Source: Scolanthus callimorphus
Lineage: Eukaryota; Cnidaria; Anthozoa; Actiniaria; Edwardsiidae
DNA length: 64,000 nt
Direction of reading: 5' to 3'
NCBI GenBank assembly: GCA_033964015.1
Contig: CM066914.1
Location: 22,558,234 to 22,622,233 of the forward strand
The translations under genes and the position numbers were made by a program. Of the stretch, positions 12,219 to 24,975 are shown one piece after another. The first letter of the stretch is position 1; the number at the start of each line of letters is the position of its first letter. The notes beneath the pieces were generated by a model, which was not told the DNA's origin, did no database searches, and saw only the letters and a program-made list of their open reading frames with translations.

Positions 12219-15200
12219 ATGAAGTTCTTCGCGTTGCATGCTGTTTTCAATGTTCTTACGATTAACTACCTTTCTGCGGTCACCAAAGCCGAGAACAGAT
12301 GCCCTAAACTTCTTAGACCATGTACCTGTTTCCAGACAGTAGTAAAGTGCCACGGACTAACAGAGTTCCCGCCGATTTCGTTGTTTCCCGCGAACACAAC
12401 TTCAGTGTAAGTACACTCCACACGACCTAAGAGTCCTTAAACTCGAGATAGCTTTTGCTGCTATCGGAATATCTAGAGGCGTGGGATTTTTATTTGATTT
12501 TTGATTTTCCCTTTCTACCTTGAGGGGAAGTATTTCGGAATAAGGAAATGGAGGCTTTAATCTTTAACAGACCGAAAGTTACAATGTACAATCATTTGAC
12601 AATACATTCTAACCCTTGCAAAGCTGCTTATAGTACTAGTGTGTTGTTTTGTCGTGTTGCAACTGTATAATCGCTCTTGCAAGAAAGTATATCCTCTCCA
12701 AGCGCATTTGTACCCAGAGAAAACGAGTTGAATCCAGAGTCTAACTTGAATAAAGGAGGTGCGTTTGATGTAGTGGATAGCTGTGCTGTTACATTACAAT
12801 ATTTTCTCAGAAAATTTTTATTAGCATCATATCCCACGTTTAAGCTAAGAAAAACATTATGCAGGATTAATGGTCAAGTCTACCGCGAGTATTTGCGCCA
12901 GAAAATGGTGCCCTGTCTATGTGATTAACATTTTTCTGTGGATTACAACTTGAAAAGGTCTTGAGGAAAGGAACTTATGATCACTTGAAAATTCCTTGGA
13001 CGTGCCATATGCCAGTCCAGAACTGTGTCACAACTCAAATTAAATTTGATCCTATTTTTCCGACAGCAGGAGCAAAGTCAATTCCCAATTTACAAACAAA
13101 AGTAAACAGTTCCCTTTTACGAGTAACCAACAGTAAATTAGCAATAGGAAGTTGAACTCCTATAGTCAATTAACATGTCAACATTTTCCCGAAATAGTTG
13201 CGCAAGGTTTGAAAAAGTTCAACAAAAAGCCTCAAAAGTATCCAAAGACAACAACTTACGTATTGTCACTCTATACTGCGTTACTGTACAGCATGTCCCG
13301 AAATTATCAGTATGTAGTTCAGAAACAATCCCCGGGAGCAGGGAGTGGGGATGGGGAACTAAAAGGTCAGGGGACCAACGAAACCGTCGGAAATCCTGAC
13401 CCTAAAAATACCTAAACCACACAGTTATTTCCAAACGTTTTTCTACCAATTGTTAATTGTAGTATAGCGCCGAAACCCTTGCAGCTTTCAACAATTACCA
13501 GGCGATATTTGGCGAATAACGCTTATTTTGTTTCTAGCTGATATTTCTTCAAGATCCTTTATAAATGCCGTATGGCCGACTTCAACCCCTAAAATATATA
13601 TGACGGTCATCATCCTACCATTCGAACCTAGTGATTAGTGAGAATAGTTAAACTCGGGGGTGAACTCTGCATATAATACAATGTCTAATTTGGTTGTTAT
13701 AGTTCTCAGCCTTTCTCTCGGTGTTTGAGATCTCAGGAGACAAGAAGTCGAAAGAAAGGCGATGAAATTCGATTCCGGCTTATTTGTCTAATTTCTTAAA
13801 ACATTCATTCTCTTGAACGTGCCTCTTCCTGCAGAATGCTGTACTAGTAATATAATTAGTTCAAACTTTGGCTACAAAACCTACACTTCCCTTAAAAATA
13901 TTGGTAGTCATTACAATAAAGTCGGCCCATACAATACTAGTAAGGGAAAACGGGTGTAGAACACAGGTGTTGCATTGCTAACATTCATTCTTTTGAAACG
14001 TGCCTCCTGCAGAATGCTGTACTAGAATATATAATGAATTCAAGCTCTGATTACAAAACCTACCATTCACCCTAAAAATTGGTAGTCATTACAATAAAGT
14101 CGGCCCATACTAGTAGTTAAGGGAAAACGGGTGTAGAACACAGGTGTTGCATTGCTAACATTCACTCTCTTGAAACGTGCCTCTTTCTGCAGAATGCTGT
14201 ACTCTAAGCTCTGGCTATAAAACCTACACTTCCCCCTAAAAATATTGGTAGTCTTTACAATAAAGTCGGACCATATAATACTAGTAAGGGAAACGGGTGT
14301 AGAACACAGGTGTTGCTGAGTGTCCTGCACAATTACTGACGTGTTTTTGTCCAGTAGCCATCCTCGAAATGCTTTGCACTGTTCAAAAGTAATCAGTCCG
14401 TCCAAGTATCTTGCTGTTGAACTAAAGTTTGTGTACATTGAACGTGTTCAGATAATTTCTTGTCTTGCCTGTGGAATGACATCTAATCTTATCGCAAACA
14501 CGAAATTTCCCTCACTAATGATTTCTAAATTTTGCGTTATACTTTCGCTTGTTGCTGAAAATAATTTCATGAACTGTGTTATCTCAAAAGAAAATTAATC
14601 TTATTGTGCTGACGTTTCTATTTTAGGGGGAAACCTATGTACAAAATATAAATAATAGAAATCAGCAATCAACATTTCTTGATAGTTACTTTGATATAAT
14701 TTCGAAAAGTGAAATTCGTAAGTGGTGCTTAAAAGTTGATTGGATACCGTCACAGAGTACAGAAATAATAATTCTACTGGGAGTCAAAAACAAACAACAC
14801 AGAAAAAACTGTAGGTATAGCTTGTTTTGCGGAAAACTAGGTGGCTTTTTTGCTCCGACGAAGGGCGTTACGCTCGAAACATCAACAAAATTCTAGTTCT
14901 CCACCGTTGTCCCTGTGAAAAGGAGATAACGCAGTGCATGAAAGAAATATGAAAAAAGAAATCAAGGAAAATGTGGAGCTCATTGCTTGCTACGGTTGTA
15001 TTCCTGATCTTGTTTGTGGCTGAGTTTATTTGACTACATTTAGTACAATTACATTGACAGTGTACCAGTGTGTTTAGCAAGATGCCAAGTTATAGGTCAA
15101 GTTCCGGTCATAAGTGATATCAAATACACAATGTATACATTTTGACACGCTTTATTTCATTGAAAAAGATTTTTGATGTATCTGCCAGAAATCTTTGTAC

Positions 15201-18200
15201 AACATGGGACAACCTTCAGGATAAAAGAGACAGTCAAATGAACACTACTGAAATTATTTGTAAACATGTCATTAGAAATTATACACAGTGGTCCTGATTC
15301 TATTATTGCTGGTTCCTTTCTTTGTTTTAAAGGCAAAAATGGTAAAATATTATGCTAGAAGTAAATCTCTTGATTCTGCCTGCGCATTTATTTATTTATT
15401 TTCTACGCAGTTTTCATAATTCTGCGAGCTTTTTGTTTTTTCAAACCGTAGCTTTTGCAAAACCCTGACTGCTAAGTATTGGTTGTGCGATCGAAGAATC
15501 GGCTACAGCGGCGTAGCCAGGAATTTCTGAAGGGGGGGGGGGGGGTTCTGAAGGGGGGGCGGATAGTGAAAACATAGGACGAAAATGTTTAAACTTTCTC
15601 AGCAAATACAGTAAATGTATGGGAAAATCTGCCGAGAAAGCCCCCCCCCCCCCCCCCCCCACCTGGGCTAACACAAGGTTTGAATGTTGCTCAGAGTTCG
15701 TAGAATTATAGTAAGAAGAAAAATAACATATGATTGAATTTCCTCGCTGTTTCTTCTCTAAAATTCACGCAATGCTTTTTCTTTTCGCAGCATAGTTTCT
15801 AGTTCTCCATCGGCCGACATTCGCGTGGAAGAATTCTACAAGCTGACACAACTAGCAAGTCTGTAAGTATGTTTATCGGAGAAATCTTCATTCTCTGTGA
15901 AAGAAGTAATTCGCGAATGTTAAATTTTGCAATTTTCCATTTCGAGAACCGGTCACTAACAAAACAAATCAAGAAGAACGATTGATCAGAGCCAAACAAG
16001 AAGAGTACGTCTGAAGTACAATATTAAAACGTGATATCAAAATTATTTTTTTCTTTTAAAGGACTTTGACCTACAACAAGATATCCAATATATCATCCTT
16101 TGGTGCATCCAAGCTACAGATTCTGTAAGTTTCCCTCCGGATGACATAGGCGATTTCAGCTCTAAACGCGAGCGCTCTTTTCTTTAAGAAGTACCTTTGG
16201 AGTAACACAACGCGCGCATGATTCGTAACGCAACTACCGGCAAGCGGTGCGCGCATTCACTATAACTGGAATCGTCCATTGTGAACTTCCCTGGCTTTCT
16301 GGCTCGGTTTCCAGCCCCAATCTCCGTCCCGTCGGGGGAGGCGTCGTCAAGAATGACACCCAGTTCGGCTCGAAGCCATGCCTACAGCCTTTCTTGAGAC
16401 GTACAACCGCTTGTACGCAAATCAATTCAATATTTGACTACCGACCCGTCCTTCTTTGACTATCTCAGGATTCTTGAGCACAATGAGATAATACACATCG
16501 AACCGAGGGCATTTGACGGGCTTGCAGAGCTACTGGATCTGTAAGTATGAGATGGTGTTGGACGGTGAGTTCGCACAGATATGTTAACCTAGAAGCTATT
16601 TGTCTGCAGAACTCGAGGGGATTAGGTCCTCGTAAAAGGAAGATCACACGCGAACGTTTTGTGAGCAATATCTCATTCGTTGCGCTAGAAGCTGCGAAGC
16701 GACTGAAACGAGGATGTCTTGTACAAAATAGCTTTCTTGATATCTTCTTCAGCAATAAATGTTATGCTGTGCACTTAGCAGACGAGGTAAGCGGGCCTAC
16801 CTGCACGCCAGTACTCTCGTACGTACCTTGCGACTAAAAAATAATGCAATACGAAAACAACGCCACGCGTACCTCATCGTCTCTGAGAGGGCGAGACGTA
16901 AATAGCAGATCAGCTACGTAGAGAAGTGCATGAAAAGCAATGCAATGCGGTCAAGGTAATATAATTGTTCTTCTAATTTATTATAGATCGCTGAAGCACA
17001 ACCGATTAGATTCATTTCCTCTGTTTGGTAAAACGTCGAAGCTCGAGAAACTGTAAGTAGTATTTCATCGTAGTATTTGCTGTAAGCAGTATTTCTTCGT
17101 AGTATTTACTGTAAGTAGTATTCATCGTAGTATGCCACGAGTACTCCATCGCTCTTTATATCACACAGGTTGCGTATTGGATTATCCGCCGAACTAAACC
17201 TTGGTTTCCTGCGTTCTGTGCATTCTATGACGAGTACAAAACCTCCTATTCTTATATTTTCAGGTTTCTAGATGGAAACCCCGACATAAAGACATTATCA
17301 AAATCAAGTTTATGGAATCTTCCGAGTCTTCAAATACTGTAAGCGTTGTCGAAATCTGTGATTTTGGTTTTAGAGCGGCCTTGAGATGAGGTGTGATCCT
17401 TGATACTTTAGTCAGTCAAACCGGATTACGAACTCGAACATTGGGTCGGATCACGTCACTGTTCTACTGGGCTTAAGGCCCGTTCACAAAACGCGATTTC
17501 AGCTGCAATTCATGTGGCGATCCCATGGCGATGCCATATCGCGCAGTGTGAACGGCCGGCGATCGTATGGCGATTTCATTTGCGATGTCGCCGCGACGTC
17601 TTAGGCGTTTTGAGCATGTTCAAATTCCACTGCGATGCGGGAGCGATTTCTTCAGATCGCAAACAAACGGACAAATATTGCAGAACCAAATCGCTGGCCG
17701 TTCAACGCTTATAGTACTCTAAAATCTGGTCCAGTCATGTTTTAAGACGCACTAATCACGCCTTCTACAGCTCGCAACAAAAAGAAATAGCAAATAGAAA
17801 GGGTGGCTGAAACTTGACTGCTACCTAATACGTAAACTGCAAGCTATTAGTCCCATATTTTGGAGCGCAACTGTACGGTGTTATCTGGATCGAGAGCGCG
17901 CCAACACATGCGTCAAATGAATTTGGATCTTCTGTCGAATGAGGCGCTGTTAGAAATTAAAGATACCCCAACTCCTACCCCTTCCCCGATGACGACGCGA
18001 ATTTCTCCCTTCACACACACCTCGGAATTTGGCGTCGTCATAAAAATGGACGATGTTTAAATGTGACTTGAGCGTAAACGGACATTTTCTTTACAATGCA
18101 TCCGAAGTAGGGCTTGCAAATTTGATCTAGGTCTCTTTTTTATGCAGTTCACTCGAGGCAACAGGGCTTATGGATATTCCCCACGGGATATTCAAAAGAA

Positions 18201-18720
18201 ACACAGCATTAAGAGAACTGTAAGTATTAAAGTGGTTCGCCTGTGTCACACTGCAATTCTGCGTATACTTTGTCAGACATTTGGCAAGAGTGCATTAGCA
18301 GAACAAAAGTTATTTATCGTAACAATAAATGTTAAGTGTTTTTTTTTTTCGAGAAAAGTTCTTTCACCACCTCTGGGTCAGTATTTTCATGGCACACAGT
18401 AAACTACTGTCGGTTTTATCTTTTCTTCTACACGCTCTACAAGAACATGTTCTGTTTCCATGTGAAACATTCGAAGTTTTGACAGTTGAACTGCAAAATT
18501 TGCCTATCTATTTGGTGCTGCTCGTGAGTGGAAAAGGTAAAAAGTTGCTTTATTTTGTCCTGACCAGAAAAAAAAACTATAGAGCTACCGACACCCGTAA
18601 TATTAGCTTTTTTCATTGGTTGTTGTAGAAATGGAAATGCGGACATTGAAGTTTTACAGAACACGCTATTATCTGCGTGTAGATGCAACCTACGGGGTTC
18701 CATGCACCCCCCCCCCCCCT

Positions 18721-18752
<32 letters not shown>

Positions 18753-21700
18753 TGAGTATCAAAACAATGAGGATTTTATTGTGATACTAATTAACAATAC
18801 AATGAACTTTATTTCGCCTCGGTAATAATTTCAACAATTGTTGGTTTACAAATTAGTCGTGCAGATACGTACAACAATACTAAGTTACAATTGAACAATG
18901 GGAATCATATATAAAATATTACTATCAATATATAAATAAAATATAAAGCGCATGGCCGAGCTCTACATTCTATTGCTGTATCAGTCTTCGTAGGCGTGAC
19001 AAAAGAAGCGCCCCCCCCCCTCCCTTTGTAAAATCCTGGATCCGTTACTGATTCCATACTAAAAACAGCACTCTCAACAGGAATCTTACGGATACAGTAT
19101 CTCTGACCAGTATCAACGAGAACGCATTTGAGGGTGCTACAGCTCTCACCACATTGTAAGTACCACTTACCAATACTGATAATACTCTGTACACGTTTTG
19201 AAATCGGCAATTTTACATGTATATGAGCATATGCATCACGAAATCCCTACTGCGGTTGAGCGCAAGGAAAATGCCGAACTTGAGATCGTGCCTCGCAGTC
19301 CTCGAGAAGTAGCCCTACATCAAAAATGTTGCTTTGAAATAGACCTTTTTCCAAAATGGCCGCCGAAAATTAAAATCGATTTTTGTTAAAAATGAACACC
19401 AGCACTAGAACACACATCATCACTTTAGTAAAACTACAAAATTTCGCTGCATTATATACAATATCTTCCGAGAAAACGAAAGTTGAAAATTTGAAAATTT
19501 ACAGATGTTTGTATGACTGGGGGTATGCGTCATACCCCCAGTGATACAAATCTCTGTAAAAATTTCAATTTTCAGACTCTGCTTTCTCAGCCGACATGGC
19601 ATTTGGCATAACGAAAATCTGAAGGATTACTAATGTGATTATGCTCTATCTAGTGCCAGTGTCTGATTTTCAGTCAGTTTCATTTTAAGACATGTGAATT
19701 TGCGGCGGCCATTTTGGAAAAAGGTCGATTGATCTTGGGTCGTCGGGCGCTATTGTTTGGTGATTCGCTTTGTTTTCCGTGCTTGGACGACCAAATGCTA
19801 AAGCAAACATAGTACAATACACTGGCACTTGGCGTTCTGTGGGTTCCCTGTGTAAGGGCGAGTTGAGTTGAAGCGCGAGGTCTGGGTCAAGCTCACTTCA
19901 CATCTCCTACCTAACCACAGGAAACCCGCCCAGAATGCCAAGGACTTGGCTGAGCGCAAAACTTTAGCCGTGACGCCCATATACTCATGCCTGCCAGCAC
20001 ATCCTTCCCTAATATTACTGTCGGTTTAAATTTAGAAACCTGAGGAACACCCGCATCCGATCCCTGCCGAGCCAGTGGCTAGAGAACCTAGAAGTGCTAG
20101 ACCTTAGAGATGTCCCCGAATTTTGGTCACTACCCCCGACCTCCTTGTGGAACATCGAAGAGATAAAACTGAACCAATACAACGCCTTCTTATGCTGTGC
20201 CTTCTACCTGGCGACGGGAAAACCAGACTGCGCGACTCTGTCGGGGCAAGTGGGTACTGTCACCGAGCCGGTATCTACAACAGGACCATCTACCAATCAG
20301 ATGACCACCCTCGGTACACCCTCAACAAAGCCTACCGGAGGATTTGGAACGCCCCCTACAAGGTCTACGGGTGGTTTCGGTACACCTCCAACAAGGCCCA
20401 CCGGAGGTTTTGGCACACCCCCTACTCCCCCTAACGGGACAGTTGGTACTCCACCACCTTTCCCGGGTAAACCGCAAGGTCGGGGCTTCGGAACCCCACC
20501 ACCGGGTTCTAGCACACCACGTGGTACTCCCCCGGGCACCCCCTCTGGGAGTTCCAGTAACGCGTCTACGACACCCTTGCCGGTGCATACTCTACCAACG
20601 GGTTTCCAAACCAACACGGTTATTGTGTCATCGTTCATCCCTCATGGGAACAGAACCAACGCAAGCGTCTACAGATGTCCCACGGAGCGACCTCCCGTCA
20701 AGTGCTCTCCCCCACCCGATGCGCTCCACCCCTGTGAGGACATCATGGGGGCCACCTGGCTGACTGCTGTCTCCTTCATAGTAGGAGGGGTCGCCTTGGT
20801 TGCGAATTTCATCGTGGCGACAGTGCTCCTGACGAGCGAGCGCCACCTCAATGTCACCAGATTCCTCATGTGTAACCTCTCGTTCGCGGACTTCTGCCTC
20901 GGGCTATATCTATTCATTCTCACGTGCGTCTCAATAGACACTCACGGAGTGTACTACAACTTCGTTCGATCCTGGCAGCAAGGGGCCGGCTGTAAGATAT
21001 TGGGCTTCTTTGCAGTGTTCTCCACCGAGCTGTCCGTCTATACGTTGACGTTGATTACTTTAGAGCGATTCTACGCCATCGTGTACGCTATGCAAATGAA
21101 CACGCGGTTATCCATGCGAGCGACCGTACGAGCCATGGCAGGAGGCTGGGTGTTGTCGATTCTTCTCGCGACGTTGCCTTACATGGGCGCCAGCAGTTAC
21201 GGCGAAGTCGCCATATGCCTTCCCTTTGATGTCTCCTCTCCCGGCGCTGTAGCTTATATCGCCTTCCTACTGCTCCTAAATGGCGTCGCATTCGCGTTTG
21301 TGCTGTACCTCTACGCCAAAATGCTGCTGACAGTAATGCGAGGCGGTGGAATGGAAGGCGCACCTCAGAGAAACGACAGCAAGGTCGCCAAGCGCATGGC
21401 TGTACTCGTATTTACCGACTTCTTCTGCTGGGCGCCCATCGCTTTCTTCGGAGTCCTGGCCGCGTTTGGAGTTCCCCTTATCGATGTGACTGCTTCAAAG
21501 ACCCTCCTCGTTTTCTTCTTCCCGATCAACAGCCTCTGCAACCCATTCCTGTATGCGTTTTTCACAAAAGCGTTTTTAAGGGAGTTCTTCACGTTGCTCA
21601 GTCGTTGTGGCGTCTGTAAAAAGCGGGCTCTCAAGTACCAAGGAACTCTGAGCTCGTTCATGTACTCGCGTAGAAAGGCTTCCAGCACACTAAGCGAACG

Positions 21701-22199
21701 TTCAAAGCGAGTCTCATCAGTTTCGAATGACTACAGGCACAGCCGTGGTGACTCCACAACTGGATCTCCTGGCAGAACTGCGCGGCTGAATTCCGGAATT
21801 ATTCTTAACAATGTCACTGGAAATAAGAGTCCGCCTGACGGCCTTGTGATTGTTAATAACATGGCAATGCAGGATAAACAATCAAATATAATAGACAGTA
21901 ATGAGAACAGCTCACAAACCAAACAAAAGCAGTCAAATGGTGCTGGAATGACAAACCCTGCCTTCACCAATGACACGCCCTCGGTTAAATATGTTACAGG
22001 CGACGATCAAGTGTTCTTTCCACCTTCGCCAACCGCTGATAACAAAGAGGCACCCAAATCTGTGCTCAAGAAGACGCCGACAATAGATAACGAGGATATA
22101 GAGGAGGTTAGGAGCTGTGAGAATGATAAAGAGGACGCCCAAACGACGACCTCGCCTGGAAAATTGAAGAAGAAAGTCTCAGTAGTCTTCAAAGAATAG
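12219..22199 (+). CDS. Leucine-rich-repeat G-protein-coupled receptor, glycoprotein hormone receptor type (LGR, type A)
   Basis: Cell-surface receptor of the FSHR/LHR/TSHR family. Exons: 12219-12406, 15791-15862, 16062-16124, 16469-16540, 16987-17052, 17264-17338, 18148-18219, 19081-19155, 20036-22199; all junctions are GT-AG and phase 2, giving 948 residues. Start chosen: MKFFALHAVFNV, signal-peptide-like and followed by an LRRNT cysteine cluster (CPKLLRPCTCFQ); an upstream in-frame ATG at 12135 is possible. Seven small exons each encode one LRR (21-25 residues). The last exon has a final LRR, the CCAF hinge motif (residues about 281-284), a Pro/Thr/Gly repeat, PCEDIMG before TM1, ERF at the end of TM3, KRMAVLVFTDFFCWAP in TM6 and NPFLY in TM7, then a long Ser/Asn-rich tail. 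Family members signal mainly through Gs; the ligand is unknown. Confidence 0.94.
13799..14316. repeat. Tandem repeat, three copies of about 160-180 bases (LGR intron 1)
   Basis: Copies begin near 13799, 13978 and 14156. Each runs from aacattcattctcttg-like sequence through gtgcctcttcctgcagaatg and ataaagtcggcccata to gggtgtagaacacaggtgtt. Copies differ by small indels. No coding function is visible. The rest of the 3.4-kb intron holds no LRR exon that I could find. Confidence 0.8.
14853..14886 (+). ncRNA. Degenerate hammerhead-like motif
   Basis: The sequence reads CCGACGA, A, stem GGGCG / CGCTC with a TTA loop, then GAAAC ATC. The expected core CUGACGA has U changed to C, so it is probably inactive. 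The wording closely resembles terminal motifs of Penelope-like elements and is likely the remnant of one, lying in LGR intron 1. Confidence 0.45.
16133..16275. mobile_element. MITE, copy 1 of a family also at 35997-36149
   Basis: Lies in an LGR intron. It ends in tggaatcgtccattg and reads, in reverse, nearly the same as 35997-36149, including gagcgctc and aaaggtacttct-like inner words. The inner arm toward 16140 is less conserved. Confidence 0.7.
17476..17712. mobile_element. MITE with gcgatttc/gtgaacggcc words, copy 1 of a family also near 51875-52112
   Basis: Begins cccgttcacaaaacgcgatt, contains several forms of tggcgatttc and cgcagtgtgaacggcc, and ends aaatcgctggccgttcaac. The copy in the TTC21B gene is inverted relative to this one. 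No coding function. Confidence 0.65.
18706..18749. repeat. Poly-C tract (LGR intron)
   Basis: More than 40 C residues with a single T interruption. Similar G/C runs occur at 15534-15545, 15642-15660, 19010-19020, 23327-23343 and 38562-38580, often at or near repeat edges. Confidence 0.85.
19338..19730. mobile_element. Foldback MITE with central perfect hairpin (LGR intron 8)
   Basis: Terminal arms of about 35 bases (19338-19372 and 19696-19730; ttccaaaatggccgccg and its complement) enclose a central hairpin at 19515-19542 (actgggggtatg / catacccccagt). The element lies in the last LGR intron and does not touch the splice sites at 19155 and 20035. Confidence 0.8.
20036..22199 (+). CDS. LGR last exon: hinge, Pro/Thr repeat, seven-helix domain, tail
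   Basis: The acceptor tttaaatttag ends at 20035 and the codon frame joins the phase-2 LRR exons. The exon carries the whole transmembrane domain, as in vertebrate FSHR, LHCGR and TSHR genes. Residues about 320-352 hold three copies of a ten-residue TGGFGTPPTR-type unit and more GTPP words, between the hinge cysteines and the PCED motif, where vertebrate receptors have the tyrosine-sulfated hinge. The cytoplasmic tail of about 200 residues is much longer than in FSHR and is rich in Ser/Thr and Asn. Confidence 0.93.
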
Positions 22200-22533
22200 C
22201 GGGAGAAACTGACAATGTCCTCTTATGGAGCTGGTGACTTGGAACTGCAGAGGACTGGTTTATCAGGCCTCTAAATGCCGTTAACGCTCCGTATAATGAT
22301 ACCATGAATTTCCTTGCAAGTCAACACAAACGAAAAGAGATTTCTGCTGGGGATCTCACAAATTCTGCAAGACGTAAACCGCGCACCAAAACGAGGTTAG
22401 CCTTCCCACAGCTCTTTGCAAGCGTCGCATGAAATCTTTTTTTTTTTTTAAATGTCGCGCGCTTAGCTTCACGACGCGATGCACAAACGGCCAACGTTGA
22501 TTCGCCCGAGCAAACACTAAAGCTTATTTTCTA

Positions 22534-22539
22534 AATAAA
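22534..22539 (+). promoter_or_regulatory. Polyadenylation signal AATAAA of the LGR gene
   Basis: AATAAA stands about 335 bases after the LGR stop codon and is followed by a T-rich stretch. It is the first canonical signal downstream; its use is inferred. Confidence 0.55.
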
Positions 22540-22754
22540 ATATTGTTTTTTTTTACCATTTGCAAATCTTTCTAGTAGAACTTCATTGAGATGCTCATGG
22601 TGGATAGTTAAATGCTCTTTCAAAGACTCGAGTTTGAGAGAAAGCTTTTGAATTTTTATTTTTTGCGAAGATGACCGTTAGTGCATCGCGTCATCCAGGT
22701 CAGTGCGTGCACAACCTGACCTCGATTTGATGCTAAGCGCGCAGTGTATTCTGC

Positions 22755-23306
22755 TCAGCACCATTAAGGCATGGCTGACAAACGAATTGTCATAAAACCT
22801 AGGGGGTGGTCTAACTCCAGTGCTTTCAACTGTTACGTTATTTAAAGTTTTTCAGCCTGTGTGGGGTTGAAAAATAAGTAAAAAAGTGCCAAGTGACTTA
22901 AGTCTGGGTATATATTGTTGATCTAATTGGAAAAGTTGACTTCTTCATTGGGAATCCTATTTTAGGACAATGTGAAATTCGATACCCTTCGATAACTTCT
23001 TATCCATATGTGTTGTGCACCATTTCCAATTAGATTTACAAACACCAAGGTAAGTATTATTTTTTCCACTAATTTATTTTTTGCCTCTTATGCATTTTCC
23101 CTGTCAGCAGGGGAAGTTTTTAAAATTCCGTTAAAATTGAGGTTCAAAGGTCACATTCCAGGTTGTCATAGAAACGATACTCAAACTTTGTTAAGTTCTG
23201 AGTGCTCTGTAACATTAATTAAGTTTCGTAAAGAAATGAGTAAATGCATTAAATATAGACCACCCCCTACGCTTTTCCTTCCATAGCCATGCCTTAATAG
23301 CACTGA
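22755..23306. mobile_element. Foldback MITE
   Basis: Arms of about 52 bases at 22755-22810 and 23255-23306 (attaaggcatggct and gggggtggtct, with their complements). The interior has no long frame. A poly-G tract follows at 23327. Confidence 0.75.
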
Positions 23307-23659
23307 GTGGACATTGTCGGGGAGAGGGGGGGGGGGGGGGGGGAGAGTGAAGTTTGAATGGCCATTTACTGATCACCAATATTTAGCTGGTACTACCTGC
23401 ACGATATAGAAGGTAGATACGAAAAGGGACTGTTACTAAAGTGGGCTTGTTATGGACTATAAATAAGCTCCACTAGTTATCCGGTTTGTGCGATTTAGGT
23501 TGACAAAATGCACGCATAGGTTTTCAAAAACAATTGTGTATGTCCTCTGAAATGATACTGTACAAATACAAGATATATATAGTATCAAAAAGGAGAACAA
23601 AGCTACTTAAAGATACAGAGCTAGTCGAAGGTGGAAGGTCAGGCAGATAGGGTCAACAC

Positions 23660-24218
23660 ATGGAGCTCACCTTTCCGGTTCTTTTATCTGTCAATGGGAG
23701 TCCTGTGTGTTATTTTACCGCTTGGACGCTCGGCTGCTGAGTCCCACAACATTTTGACCACTTTATAAGGTCATTCCGTGGTGTATATACGAGGACATAC
23801 CACGGAAAATCAGAGGACATTTATTAAATAGCCAATCAGAAAGTAGTATGACGTAATCTCGTCCCCTGGCTAAACTAGGACACATGTAGCGCGCAACATT
23901 GTAGCCGGACACGTTTCCAGTTTAGCCAAGCGAGAAACATTGTTGCGCGCGACAAATTTTGTAGCCGGGACACAAAGAAATGTTTCTTCGCAAGACAAGA
24001 AACATTTGATGTGTCCGAGACACACGCGTGCGATGTTTCCTAGTTTAGCCACTCGGGGAAACATGCAGGACACAAATGTTGCGCGCTACATGTGTCCTAG
24101 TTTAGCCGTAGCTTAAGGGTCCAAAAGGTAAACCAAAACATGACTTCCAATGACAGATAAAGATCGAGGAAAACAATACCTCGTGTATTTTTATTTCAAC
24201 GAAAAGGTGAGCTCCCTG
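23660..24218. mobile_element. Nested foldback element
   Basis: Outer arms (about 23660-23702 and 24141-24218) share ggagctcacctttcc and tttatctgtca with their complements. An inner palindrome, 23868-24107, has arms of about 40 bases (taggacacatgtagcgcgca and its complement) and repeated tagtttagcc words. No coding function is visible. Confidence 0.7.
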
Positions 24219-24477
24219 TGGATCAATAAGAGTAAAACTCGATGCCTGCAAATTCAGGCTGTACGATCGTTCAGCTGTAAAACAGAATGTGATCTACAGA
24301 ATTCACGTGATTCTAAATCTGTCGGCATTGTAAATAGTCCGGCGGATTAGCGTAAAAGTTGCGCACTTTTGGCTAAAGACTCCAGACTTTGCATGTCAAT
24401 AGTTTTCAGTATTTGTTAAAGATAAGATATGGAGGCACGCTAAATTTTATTCGTAGCGAAAGCTAGAACAGTTTGAA

Positions 24478-24975
24478 TGTGAACCATTGTTTTGCCATTG
24501 GCAGCCATCTTTGAATCCTTTGTTATTCATGAGCTCTGCGGCACTTAGTGAAAACTTCCATCGTCCGTGTTTATAGAGTATAACAGAGTACTATGAAGAA
24601 ATATCATGCCAAAATTTTAGAGAGAAGCTTCGTTTTACACATTTGACACATGAGGTACCAATTATCTCGATCTTTTTAGAATTTGTTGGTCATTCTTGAA
24701 ACATTTCATCAATTCTCAGTCAGGCTATTGTTTTACAATATAAATTATAAACATTCACAATAACTGATCGTGACATTTATAGATCACCAAAAACTCTAAG
24801 CAGACGCTTAACCGAGTCAGTCAGCTCAATCCATAGTTCAGAATTAGCAAATGTTGAGCTGCTGTGGCTGTGTAGTCTAGCGAACAACTTCAATGTTCAC
24901 AAAGCTAAGTTCTAAACCTCATTTGAATAACAAAGCATTCAAAATGGCTGCTATTGAGCTAAACAATAGTTCACT
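24478..24975. mobile_element. MITE inserted in the left TIR of the 10.7-kb transposon
   Basis: The right TIR is continuous across this point, whereas the left TIR is split by about 500 bases. The inserted sequence has inverted ends GTGAACCATTGTTT and AAACAATAGTTCAC. Its right half, from about 24745, is repeated at 46700-46945 (agttcagaattagcaaatg, gagctgctgtggctgtgt), so this is an independent repeat family that arrived after the transposon. Confidence 0.7.
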
